Source: Anaerospora hongkongensis (GTDB lineage: Bacteria > Bacillota > Negativicutes > Sporomusales > DSM-15969). Taken from it: DNA of 64,000 bases. The position numbers and the translations under genes are program-made. The stretch lies in contig NZ_SLUI01000006.1 of the NCBI RefSeq assembly GCF_004339805.1, positions 105,399 through 169,398 on the forward strand, written 5' to 3'. This document shows, piece after piece, positions 32,068-39,685 of the stretch; the stretch's first letter is position 1, and each line of letters opens with the position of its first letter. A model generated the notes under the pieces. The model was not told where the DNA came from, did not search any database, and worked only from the letters and a program-made list of their open reading frames with translations.

Positions 32068-32110
32068 AAAGGTATTGCGGATTGAATAAATTTCAGTCCG
32101 CAATACCTTT
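32068..32110. terminator. Bidirectional terminator at the prophage-chromosome border
   Basis: A perfect 14-bp stem (AAAGGTATTGCGGA with its complement) ends in TTTTAG. The region 31,990-32,219 otherwise holds no convincing gene and should contain the right attachment site. Confidence 0.75.
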
Positions 32111-32219
32111 TAGTATACTTGCTTGATGCTTTGAAACTATTACGATTATTTGAGTAACAAAGGCTTGAGTGATAGGCAACTCTCTGTATATTGTTTCTTT
32201 TTTTGTACGGATAGTAAAC

Positions 32220-32252
32220 TTTCATGATAATTTCAGAATCATCAGCTAGACT
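32220..32252 (+). promoter_or_regulatory. PhoP-box-like operator and promoter, site 1
   Basis: TTTCA at 32220-32224 is repeated at 32231-32235 (11-bp period). Eleven bases later comes TAGACT (32247-32252), a candidate -10. The same architecture occurs at 35,017 and 35,949. It lies 46 bp before the deacetylase start. Confidence 0.6.
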
Positions 32253-32297
32253 TAGTTTCAAGCTTTCCAACTATTATAGCAAAGAGTAGGTGATTTT

Positions 32298-33140
32298 TTG
32301 AAACAACTTATCGTTAATGCTGACGATTTTGGACTGCATGAGTTAATAAATGATGGTATAGTGGAGGCTCATGTTGCGGGATGTGTGACCAGTACATCCA
32401 TTATGGCGGGCGGAGACTCCTTTGAACATGCAGTTAGATTGGCTGGAAAACATCCGAAGCTTGGTGTTGGCGTGCATCTGACTCTGGTTGGAGCACGTCC
32501 GATAGCACGCGGCGATATTCATACACTGGTAACTCGGAAAGGGGACTTCTTTCCAAACTATGGTCAGTTCGTTAAGAGATATGTTAGTGGTCAAATTGCT
32601 AAAGAGCATATAGAATGGGAACTTCACTGCCAAATGCAGAAAGTGGCAGGTACAGGGATTAAGATTACGCACATCGACAGCCACCAACATCTGCATGTCC
32701 TTCCGGGATTGGCCAAAGTGATTAGTCGGGTTGCTAAAGAGTTTAATGTTAATAAGATAAGAATACCGGCGGAACCTATAAGCTTTCTGGGGATGGGATT
32801 TCCTGATATAAGCCGGTTTTTTGCAAAAACAGCTCTTACAGGCTGTTCGTTATTGGCGAAAAGCATATACACAAAGATGGGCTTTTTGTTTCCTCAGCAT
32901 TTTTTTGGCATGTTGGCAGGAGGCACTATGAGGCAATCATCTTTGCTTCATATTTTAAAAGAACTTCCAGAGGGGATATCTGAAATTATGGTGCATCCGG
33001 GAAAAGATACACAGGCACTGGAGCAGTCATTTCCATGGGGGTATCACTGGCAGGAAGAACTAGAGGCCCTAAAGTGCAAGGAAGTCTTAGAAAGTATAAA
33101 AAAGCACGAAATTCAGTTAGTAAATTACCGTGAGATCTAA
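32298..33140 (+). CDS. YdjC/ChbG-family carbohydrate deacetylase (NaxD/HpnK-like)
   Basis: A 280-aa metal-dependent deacetylase. The metal-binding N-A-D-D-F-G motif lies at residues 7-12, H-L-T-L at about 60, and H-I-D-S-H-Q-H-L-H at about 125-133. The family removes acetyl groups from chitobiose (ChbG) or, for Francisella NaxD, from polyprenyl-phosphate-linked GalNAc before lipid A modification. Here it opens a cluster with a polyprenyl-phosphate sugar transferase and two ArnT/FlmK-like enzymes, so the NaxD-like role is favoured. Translation starts at TTG 32298 after GTAGGTG. Confidence 0.85.
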   Translation: MKQLIVNADDFGLHELINDGIVEAHVAGCVTSTSIMAGGDSFEHAVRLAGKHPKLGVGVHLTLVGARPIARGDIHTLVTRKGDFFPNYGQFVKRYVSGQIAKEHIEWELHCQMQKVAGTGIKITHIDSHQHLHVLPGLAKVISRVAKEFNVNKIRIPAEPISFLGMGFPDISRFFAKTALTGCSLLAKSIYTKMGFLFPQHFFGMLAGGTMRQSSLLHILKELPEGISEIMVHPGKDTQALEQSFPWGYHWQEELEALKCKEVLESIKKHEIQLVNYREI

Positions 33141-33190
33141 AATATAGACTGGCGGTATACAACATTATTTAACCAGTAAGGAGAACTATC

Positions 33191-33898
33191 ATGGAGTTTA
33201 TTATACAATATCTTAATCATTACGGGACTGTCGGTCTGTTTGTTATTGCTTTCGTGGAATCCATATTTTCTCCCGTATTGCCAGACCTTTTACTCATTCC
33301 GATGGCAATTGCCAATCCACAAAATGCTATTTATTATGGCATGGTAGCTACAGTTGCTTCTGTACTTGGTGGATTGATTGGCTATTCTGTCGGAAAAGCG
33401 TGGGGACTTCCGGTAATTAAGCGCTTCATACCATTACATTATATTGAAGAGATGCGGCTACTAGCCGATAAATACGGAGCTTGGGCAGTATATATCGGTG
33501 CTTTATTACCGATACCCTACAAAGTAATTACACTAACCTCCGGCATGTTTCACGTCAGACTCCCCATTTTTATCCTGGCATCCGTTATAGGTAGGGCCAA
33601 AAGATTCTTATTGGAGGGGGTCTTGATTTACTATTTCGGGCCAAAAGCGATTGCAATGCTGGAAAATGCAACTTCTATGGGAACTGTTGCATTAGTAGTT
33701 TTCGTCTGTATTGCCGGGGTATTACTTTTCGTTAAGTTTAAAAAAACAGGCGGCATTGTGAGGGGAGCAAATTCAATTAAAAAGAACAGTTCCGACCTAG
33801 CCACCGAGGATGCAGATGGTGCAGACGACGGGGATGAGTTACAGAATTGCGCCGTGATCAAAAAACAATCAAAGCGCAAGAGAAAGGAACACCGATGA
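33191..33898 (+). CDS. DedA/VTT-domain membrane protein
   Basis: A 235-aa membrane protein with the VTT layout: N-terminal helix (G-L-F-V-I-A-F-V-E-S-I-F-S-P-V-L-P-D), then G-G-L-I-G-Y-S-V-G-K, and the re-entrant G-A-L-L-P-I-P-Y-K-V segment. A highly charged tail (residues 185-235) is unusual. DedA proteins include undecaprenyl-phosphate translocases. In this cluster it could recycle or flip the lipid carrier across the inner membrane; the exact substrate is inferred. Confidence 0.82.
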   Translation: MEFIIQYLNHYGTVGLFVIAFVESIFSPVLPDLLLIPMAIANPQNAIYYGMVATVASVLGGLIGYSVGKAWGLPVIKRFIPLHYIEEMRLLADKYGAWAVYIGALLPIPYKVITLTSGMFHVRLPIFILASVIGRAKRFLLEGVLIYYFGPKAIAMLENATSMGTVALVVFVCIAGVLLFVKFKKTGGIVRGANSIKKNSSDLATEDADGADDGDELQNCAVIKKQSKRKRKEHR

Positions 33899-34881
33899 AC
33901 TATTATAAACGAGTAGTCCTGCTGTTTTTCTTCATAATCGGTGTATCGGGAGCGGTTATCTATTTAACCGGGGATATCAGTATGTTTGGCCATTTAAGTG
34001 CTTTTCGCCCCTGGTCAATAATGCTGGCTTTTCTTTTTTTAAGCTTAGGCATGTATTTTGACAGCACTCGTTTAATCACTCTGGCAAAAATGGCAGGAAA
34101 GGAGATCAGCCTGTTTCAGTCATTGCAGGTGATATTGAGCAACTATTTTCTCGCCATGTTAACACCGGGAGCGACCGGCGGGCCGGTCGCTCAGGTTCTT
34201 TTCCTCCGCAAACTGGGGATGCCGACAGGACGAGCGACAGTATTAGTTCTCGTTCGGACGATTTTATCTATTCTGTTTTTAATCATCTGCCTCCCCGTGG
34301 TATTTTATTTGGATGTAATCCTAATCCCCTGGGTGCAGCCGGAATTTGTAAGTATAGTAGTGGTTGCGTTGTTGGGAATTATGGCAGGCAGTGCATGGGG
34401 AGTGCGCACCAAAACGATGGCGCGTGCCGTTTTATGGATAGCAAAGCGGGCAGCAAAGCCACTGCGTCGTCGTATATGGAGGCTGTATCGTGATATCCAA
34501 GCTTCAATCGGTTTGCTTTTGTCTTCGCCACGCGGTATGGCACGAGTGTTTATTGACACCGGCTTAAGCCTGTTATCTTTGTATGCAATCGTTCCCGCGC
34601 TTTTTCTTGGCTTGGGCATTGCCGTGGACTGGCCAATCATTATAAGCCGAATGATTATCTTAAATTTATTGCTTTATTTTGCTCCGACACCAGGCGGGAC
34701 GGGTATTGCGGAAGGTGGCTTTGTTTACCTATTTGGCAATTTTGTACCGGCTGGCACGGTTGGCCTTTTAGCTGTTGTCTGGAGAATTCTTGCTGAATAT
34801 TTACCTTTTGCTGCAGGCATGTATTTTACGTTTAAAATGTTTGGGGGCAAGCTTCTTATGGCAGAAAAAAAGATTCGATAG
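33895..34881 (+). CDS. UPF0104/lysylphosphatidylglycerol-synthase-TM-like membrane protein
   Basis: A 328-aa protein with about eight membrane helices. It has L-T-P-G-A-T-G-G-P-V-A-Q near residue 97 and F-A-P-T-P-G-G-T-G-I-A-E-G-G near 262, the two P-G-x-x-G-G motifs of the UPF0104 (flippase-like) family related to the MprF membrane domain. The family is thought to move lipids or lipid-linked sugars. ATG 33895 overlaps the DedA stop, so the pair is co-translated. It may flip Und-P-sugar for the ArnT-like enzymes. Confidence 0.82.
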   Translation: MNYYKRVVLLFFFIIGVSGAVIYLTGDISMFGHLSAFRPWSIMLAFLFLSLGMYFDSTRLITLAKMAGKEISLFQSLQVILSNYFLAMLTPGATGGPVAQVLFLRKLGMPTGRATVLVLVRTILSILFLIICLPVVFYLDVILIPWVQPEFVSIVVVALLGIMAGSAWGVRTKTMARAVLWIAKRAAKPLRRRIWRLYRDIQASIGLLLSSPRGMARVFIDTGLSLLSLYAIVPALFLGLGIAVDWPIIISRMIILNLLLYFAPTPGGTGIAEGGFVYLFGNFVPAGTVGLLAVVWRILAEYLPFAAGMYFTFKMFGGKLLMAEKKIR

Positions 34882-34955
34882 CTTTACGTTTCAAAGTGAT
34901 TTCCAGGCATAGAGAATCAAAGCAAGAAAAAAATGTGTAAGCAGTAACAGCAAAA

Positions 34956-34996
34956 AGGCTCATCCATCTTTGATCAAAGAATGGATGAGCTTTTAA
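34956..34996 (+). terminator. Terminator after the first envelope operon
   Basis: GCTCATCCAT and ATGGATGAGC form a perfect 10-bp stem with a palindromic TTTGATCAAA in the loop region, followed by TTTT. Confidence 0.8.
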
Positions 34997-35016
34997 ATTA
35001 TCTACTGGAAGTTTCC

Positions 35017-35050
35017 TTTTCATAGTATTTTCAGATTGACTTGTTACACT
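35017..35050 (+). promoter_or_regulatory. PhoP-box-like operator and promoter, site 2
   Basis: TTTTCA at 35017-35022 is repeated at 35028-35033; TACACT (35045-35050) follows after 11 bp. About 30 bases around it are nearly identical to site 3. Confidence 0.65.
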
Positions 35051-35099
35051 CAGCTTGACAGGTTGTAGTATCGAAGCCAACAGTCTAGCAGACCGCCGT

Positions 35100-35144
35100 G
35101 AGCAATTGAGACTCGGCTATTAATCAGCCGGGTCTCAATTGCTC
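35100..35144 (+). other. Long stable hairpin in the leader of the PAP2 gene
   Basis: GAGCAATTGAGAC pairs perfectly with its complement, and the inner CGGCT/AGCCG extends the stem to nearly 19 bp with a 7-base loop. It lies about 40-90 nt downstream of the predicted transcription start and 116 bp before the start codon. No T run follows, so it may be a leader regulatory element or stability structure. The rest of 35,145-35,259 is AT-rich without a gene. Confidence 0.55.
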
Positions 35145-35259
35145 ATTGCTTACAAAGGCAGAGAGCAGAGTCTAATGTTTTGATAGAGTTTTAAATCACT
35201 CATTATGCTTGCCGTCATCAGGTACAAAAATTTCTTAGTAGTAATGGAGGTGCAATTGC

Positions 35260-35841
35260 ATGAATTCAATGAAGCTGAGGCAAGTCGGCTTTCGCTTAGC
35301 AGTTGAACTGTCTGTCATTATAGGTGCTTTTACCATTGCCTTGGTCTACATGTTTGGACAAACCGATGATGGACAACTGTTTCATTTTGCTACCCAGATT
35401 GGCGGCATTGGCAACAATATTTTTTTACTGGCCACAAATGGAATCATTTTTGTCTGGGCCTGGCGCCAAAAAATGCCTGGCATTATTGGTTCGACGCTGG
35501 CTATGGATGCGGGTGTCTGGCTGATTGTTCAGTCGATCAAACTGATACCGTTTGGTGAGTGGGCGCTAAGGCCCAGCGGTGTGGGCGGCGGTTTTCCCAG
35601 CGGTCATACCACGCATGCCTTTGCAATGGCATTTACGATGACAACTCTGTTCCCTCGTCTGCGTTGGCTGTGGTACACTTGCGCCGCTATCATCGCCTGG
35701 TCGCGGGTGGAGGCTGCCCGGCATACACCGCTGCAGGTGACAGCCGGTGTCTTCCTTGGTGTTGCCATCGGCATGATCTTTATTCAATTCTTGTTGAAAA
35801 AATATGCCGACGTGGCGCGAGCTACGGATAACGTATTCTAA
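35260..35841 (+). CDS. PAP2-family membrane phosphatase
   Basis: A 193-aa protein with about five membrane helices and a PAP2 active site: R-P-S-G near 104, F-P-S-G-H-T-T-H at about 111-118, and S-R-V-E-A-A-R-H at about 147-154. The Asp usually four residues after the last His is Gln here (H-T-P-L-Q). Related enzymes dephosphorylate undecaprenyl pyrophosphate or the lipid A phosphates (LpxE/LpxF, LpxT). It is a monocistronic gene behind operator site 2, so it is probably co-regulated with lipid A modification. Confidence 0.82.
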   Translation: MNSMKLRQVGFRLAVELSVIIGAFTIALVYMFGQTDDGQLFHFATQIGGIGNNIFLLATNGIIFVWAWRQKMPGIIGSTLAMDAGVWLIVQSIKLIPFGEWALRPSGVGGGFPSGHTTHAFAMAFTMTTLFPRLRWLWYTCAAIIAWSRVEAARHTPLQVTAGVFLGVAIGMIFIQFLLKKYADVARATDNVF

Positions 35842-35948
35842 CGCTTTTGTCTGGCCATGATTTTGACTATTTCGGGGGAGTTGCTTGCACAGCTATTCGC
35901 TGCTCCAGTTACTCGCATTCTTTTAAATTTATTACGTACAGCCTTTCC

Positions 35949-35982
35949 TTTTCATAGAAATTTCAGATTGAATTGTTACACT
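35949..35982 (+). promoter_or_regulatory. PhoP-box-like operator and promoter, site 3
   Basis: TTTTCA at 35949-35954, then ATTTCA at 35960-35965 (11-bp period); TACACT (35977-35982) follows after 11 bp. It precedes the glycosyltransferase operon by about 130 bp. The leader 35,983-36,115 shows no gene. Confidence 0.65.
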
Positions 35983-36115
35983 CACTCTGACAAATTAGAC
36001 AAGCAATATCCGAAGCCATTTTAACCCCCACACTTTGCAGATGTAAGTTGGTCGTGTAGATCAAACAGGCATTTGAATATACGTTTTGATTTTTTACGGA
36101 TAGGCGGAGATGAAA

Positions 36116-37141
36116 ATGAAACTAATCTCAGTAGTTGTACCTGTTTTTAATGAGCAAGAGAACGTGAATGTGTTCTATCAAGAAGTTTGTAAGTATATGG
36201 AGCCTTTGGGCTATTCCTATGAGTTAATTTTTATTGATGATGGTTCCAGTGATGATACTGCAGTGATTCTCGACCAACTGACAAAGCAGGATACAAAGGT
36301 TAAGGCGATCCTTCTGGCGCGCAATTTTGGGCACCAGGTGGCCTTAACCTGCGGGCTTGATTATGCCAGGGGGGATGCGGTGATCACTATGGACGGCGAC
36401 CTGCAACATCCGCCAGAACTGTTGCCGCTTTTGCTGACGAAATGGGAAGAAGGTTTTGAGGTCGTGCAAACCGTCCGCGTAGATACAGCTGGCGTCTCTT
36501 GGCTAAAAAAAGTTACTTCAAACATGTTCTATCGGTTAATCAATACTATGTCCGATGTTCATATCGTGGAAGGCGGGTCAGACTTCCGGCTGCTTGATAG
36601 AAAAGTTGTTCAAACTTTTCAGTGTTTTAAAGAGAAAGCCCGATTTATCCGAGGGATCATTGGCGATATGGGGTATCGGCAAGCACAGGTGGAATTTGTG
36701 GCACCCGAGCGATTTGCCGGCAAGTCCAAGTTTTCGCCCAGGAGGATGATTTCTTTTGCCCTTGACGGTATTACGGCATATTCAAGACTACCCCTGCGCT
36801 TTGCCTTTTATCTTGGCTTGCTTTTTGGAGTGTTAAGTTTTGGCTTGACTCTGGATGTGGTGTACACGAAATTGTTTACCACAGATGCTGTACCGGGGTG
36901 GGCCACGATCGCAGTGAGCATATTGACGCTTGGTGGCATCCAACTGGTAGGACTAGGGATTATCGGTGAGTATGTTGGACGCATTTTTGAGGAGGTTAAG
37001 CAGCGGCCATTATATTGGGTCAGCGCTGAACTTCAAAGTGACACAGAAGCCACCGCTTCTGAAAAGGGCAATGCCCGTGGTAGATTGCAATACCCACTAC
37101 ACAATGGAAGATACTTACCTAAAATCAACTTACGACATTGA
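36116..37141 (+). CDS. Polyprenyl-phosphate sugar transferase (GT2; ArnC/FlmF2-like)
   Basis: A 341-aa enzyme with a cytoplasmic GT2 domain (V-V-V-P-V-F-N-E at 6-13, D-D-G-S at 41-44, M-D-G-D-L-Q-H-P near 94) and two C-terminal membrane helices (about 230-300). ArnC, FlmF2 and DPM1-like members transfer a sugar from a nucleotide donor to undecaprenyl phosphate on the inner face of the inner membrane. ATG 36116 is preferred to ATG 36110, because GGCGGAG directly abuts 36110. First gene of the site 3 operon. Confidence 0.88.
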   Translation: MKLISVVVPVFNEQENVNVFYQEVCKYMEPLGYSYELIFIDDGSSDDTAVILDQLTKQDTKVKAILLARNFGHQVALTCGLDYARGDAVITMDGDLQHPPELLPLLLTKWEEGFEVVQTVRVDTAGVSWLKKVTSNMFYRLINTMSDVHIVEGGSDFRLLDRKVVQTFQCFKEKARFIRGIIGDMGYRQAQVEFVAPERFAGKSKFSPRRMISFALDGITAYSRLPLRFAFYLGLLFGVLSFGLTLDVVYTKLFTTDAVPGWATIAVSILTLGGIQLVGLGIIGEYVGRIFEEVKQRPLYWVSAELQSDTEATASEKGNARGRLQYPLHNGRYLPKINLRH

Positions 37142-37155
37142 GAGGGGGAAGAAAA

Positions 37156-38061
37156 ATGAAAGTGTTAGTAACAGGAGGAGCCGGTTTTATCGGTTCACAC
37201 ATTGTCGATTTATTGCTTCAATCGGATATCCAGGTAACTGTTCTGGATAACTTGAGTACCGGAGCTTTTAGTAATATCAATCCAGGAGCCGCATTTTTGA
37301 AAAAGGACATTCGGGATGAGGACCTTAAGAATTTGCTGGTCAGAGAGCGGTTTGATTATGTTGTTCATCAGGCCGCCCAAACAACGGTGGCTAATTCTCT
37401 GGAAGATCCTTATTACGATTGTGATGTGAACATTCGTGGGTTAATTAATCTGCTTGAGGCAAGCCGGTTATCGGGAGTAAAGCGGATTGTTTTCGCATCA
37501 AGTGCAGCCATTTATGGCGATACTGCCGTTTTACCAATTCATGAGGACTGCAAGAAACGACCTGTTTCTTTTTATGGAGAGAGCAAGTTGACAGGGGAAC
37601 ATTACCTGAATTTATATTATGAAAACTTTGGCTTGGAGTATGTTGCACTGCGCTATGCCAATGTGTATGGGGAGCGTCAAGGCGACAGCGGTGAAGGTGG
37701 CGTAATCAGCATATTTTTAAATCGGTTGATTGCCAGTCAGGGATTAACCGTTTACGGCGATGGAAAACAGACTAGGGACTTTATCTATGTTAAGGATGTA
37801 GCGGCTGCCAATGTCCGAGCGTTATTCTCACCGGCAGCAAATAGAAGCTATAATATCAGCACGATGAAGGAGACCAGCCTTCAGGAGTTGATTGAGCTGT
37901 TGATTCAGATCTCTGGAAAACGGCCTGAGGTGATTCATGATGCAGCGCGTAACAATGATATACGACAGTCGGTATTGGACAATCAGGCTGCAGTTAATGA
38001 ACTCCAGTGGCAGCCAGCCTATACGTTAAAGGAAGGATTATGTTCAATGCTGCGTGTTTAG
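37156..38061 (+). CDS. NAD-dependent sugar epimerase (GalE/UDP-GlcNAc 4-epimerase-like)
   Basis: A 301-aa short-chain dehydrogenase-type enzyme. The Rossmann motif G-G-A-G-F-I-G-S lies at residues 7-14, the catalytic Ser in F-A-S-S-A-A-I-Y-G, and Tyr-Lys in Y-G-E-S-K near 140. An R-Y-A-N-V-Y-G strand is typical of UDP-sugar 4-epimerases. It would provide the nucleotide sugar (UDP-Gal or UDP-GalNAc type) for the adjacent transferase. ATG 37156 follows GAGGGGGAA. Confidence 0.87.
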   Translation: MKVLVTGGAGFIGSHIVDLLLQSDIQVTVLDNLSTGAFSNINPGAAFLKKDIRDEDLKNLLVRERFDYVVHQAAQTTVANSLEDPYYDCDVNIRGLINLLEASRLSGVKRIVFASSAAIYGDTAVLPIHEDCKKRPVSFYGESKLTGEHYLNLYYENFGLEYVALRYANVYGERQGDSGEGGVISIFLNRLIASQGLTVYGDGKQTRDFIYVKDVAAANVRALFSPAANRSYNISTMKETSLQELIELLIQISGKRPEVIHDAARNNDIRQSVLDNQAAVNELQWQPAYTLKEGLCSMLRV

Positions 38062-38112
38062 TAACACTGAAGTTGAAGAAGTGGAACAAGCTGGAAAGGG
38101 ACTATTGATACT

Positions 38113-39666
38113 ATGATAAATAAAAAAATTTGGCTCTCGATTGCCCTGATTGTATGTGTAGCCGGCATACTCATGTTTTCCTTTCTGGGAACGCATCCCT
38201 TGTTGGACCCGGACGAGCCTGTGTATGCCGAGACAGCTAGAGAAATGCTGCAATTCCAGGATTTTATTTCTCCCCGGATTTATGGCGATTTTTGGTATGA
38301 TAAGCCGCCGATGTATTATTGGCTGGTGGCAGCAGCATTTAAGATTTTTGGATTTGGTGAATTTGCCGCCCGTTTTCCTTCCGCTTTTCTCGCAGTAAGC
38401 GGAGTTGTTCTTGTCTATTTAGCGGGCCGAAAACTATTCAATGCGCGGGCTGGCTTGCTGGCCGCCCTAGTGTTGGCTACCAGTCTGGAGTATTTCTATC
38501 TCGGCAACGCCGCTGTCACCGATATGACACTGACCTTTTTCCTGACGGCGGCATTACTGGCATTTTTGCACCGGAAATATTATCTGTTGTATGGATGTAC
38601 CGCACTCGCAGTAGTGACAAAAGGTCCAATTGCCCTCTTTTTTTGCGGTGTGATTATTACCTGGTATCTACTCGTAACGGGCAACTTAAACAGAATAAAG
38701 ACGATGAAGGTGGTTAGAGGGAGTGTACTTTTTGCGCTGATTGCTCTGCCATGGTATGTGGCGATGTATTCTCTCCATGGCATGGCCTTTATTGACACTT
38801 TTTTAGGTTTTCACAATGTAACTCGTTTTTTGCAGCCCGAGCACGCATCAAGCGCAGTCTGGTATTACTACATTCCGGTGTTAATCCTGGGTTTCTTCCC
38901 ATGGTCTGCATTCTTAGTTCAGGCCTTTTTGGCAGGGGTCAAAGAAAAGGGAGAATGTCGCAATACCTGTGTCTTCCTGGTTACATGGGCGTCGGTTGTA
39001 TTTTTGTTTTTCTCGTTATCCCAGACAAAACTTGTCTCATATATTTTGCCGATGTATCCTCCGTTAGCGTTATTGACCGGTTATTATTTCGATAAAATTT
39101 GGGCAGAGAAGCGTGAGCGGGCGTTAAAATACTCGGCCGGTGTTTTTGGAATAGTCACCTTACTCTTGATTGTTGGCTTGGTTTATGCCGGAACAGTGGT
39201 AGCGACAGAACTGATGGTTTCAGTCGAGGTCCTGGCAGTGATTTTAGCTGTACTAACGGCTGTTGTTTTGTTACAGAGCTTTCGCCGGAACTTTCGCGCT
39301 GTCTTTATCACCCAGGTACTGGGAGCAATGCTTTTTTTCGCTGTTTTAATGACGCAGGCCCTGCCCATTATTGCGCCTGCGCTTTCGGTAAAATCGTTTG
39401 TCAACGAGTTTAAGCAGCACTATGATGGACAAGCTCCGGTTTATGTTGAAAAATTTTACCGACCCGGCTTTATGTACTACAGCGGGATAGCGGGTACGGA
39501 GCTAAGCCAGGAGAATTTGGAGGCAGTTACAGCCAGCGAAAAAGACACGGCGTATTTGGTTATGAAAAAGAAAAAGTATGAGAAACTGCCCCCGGAAATG
39601 CAGAGTAAGCTTCGCCTGCTTGTTGTTCAAGAGGATAAAATTCTTTTAATCCATGAAGACAAGTAG
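38113..39666 (+). CDS. ArnT/FlmK-like glycosyltransferase 1 (PMT superfamily)
   Basis: A 517-aa GT-C enzyme with about 11-13 membrane helices. The first periplasmic loop has L-L-D-P-D-E-P-V-Y-A-E-T-A-R-E-M with the catalytic acid, then S-P-R-I-Y-G-D-F-W-Y-D-K-P-P-M-Y-Y-W. A soluble C-terminal domain follows from about 430. Family members move a sugar from polyprenyl phosphate to lipid A or other envelope acceptors on the outer face of the inner membrane. The next gene is a paralogue. The acceptor is inferred from cluster context. Confidence 0.87.
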   Translation: MINKKIWLSIALIVCVAGILMFSFLGTHPLLDPDEPVYAETAREMLQFQDFISPRIYGDFWYDKPPMYYWLVAAAFKIFGFGEFAARFPSAFLAVSGVVLVYLAGRKLFNARAGLLAALVLATSLEYFYLGNAAVTDMTLTFFLTAALLAFLHRKYYLLYGCTALAVVTKGPIALFFCGVIITWYLLVTGNLNRIKTMKVVRGSVLFALIALPWYVAMYSLHGMAFIDTFLGFHNVTRFLQPEHASSAVWYYYIPVLILGFFPWSAFLVQAFLAGVKEKGECRNTCVFLVTWASVVFLFFSLSQTKLVSYILPMYPPLALLTGYYFDKIWAEKRERALKYSAGVFGIVTLLLIVGLVYAGTVVATELMVSVEVLAVILAVLTAVVLLQSFRRNFRAVFITQVLGAMLFFAVLMTQALPIIAPALSVKSFVNEFKQHYDGQAPVYVEKFYRPGFMYYSGIAGTELSQENLEAVTASEKDTAYLVMKKKKYEKLPPEMQSKLRLLVVQEDKILLIHEDK

Positions 39667-39685
39667 ATGCTTTTAGAAAGGATTT

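Noticed and set aside
32031..32270. Minus-strand 79-aa frame at the prophage border
   Set aside because: It spans a terminator stem and the operator repeats, with no ribosome-binding site or recognisable product.
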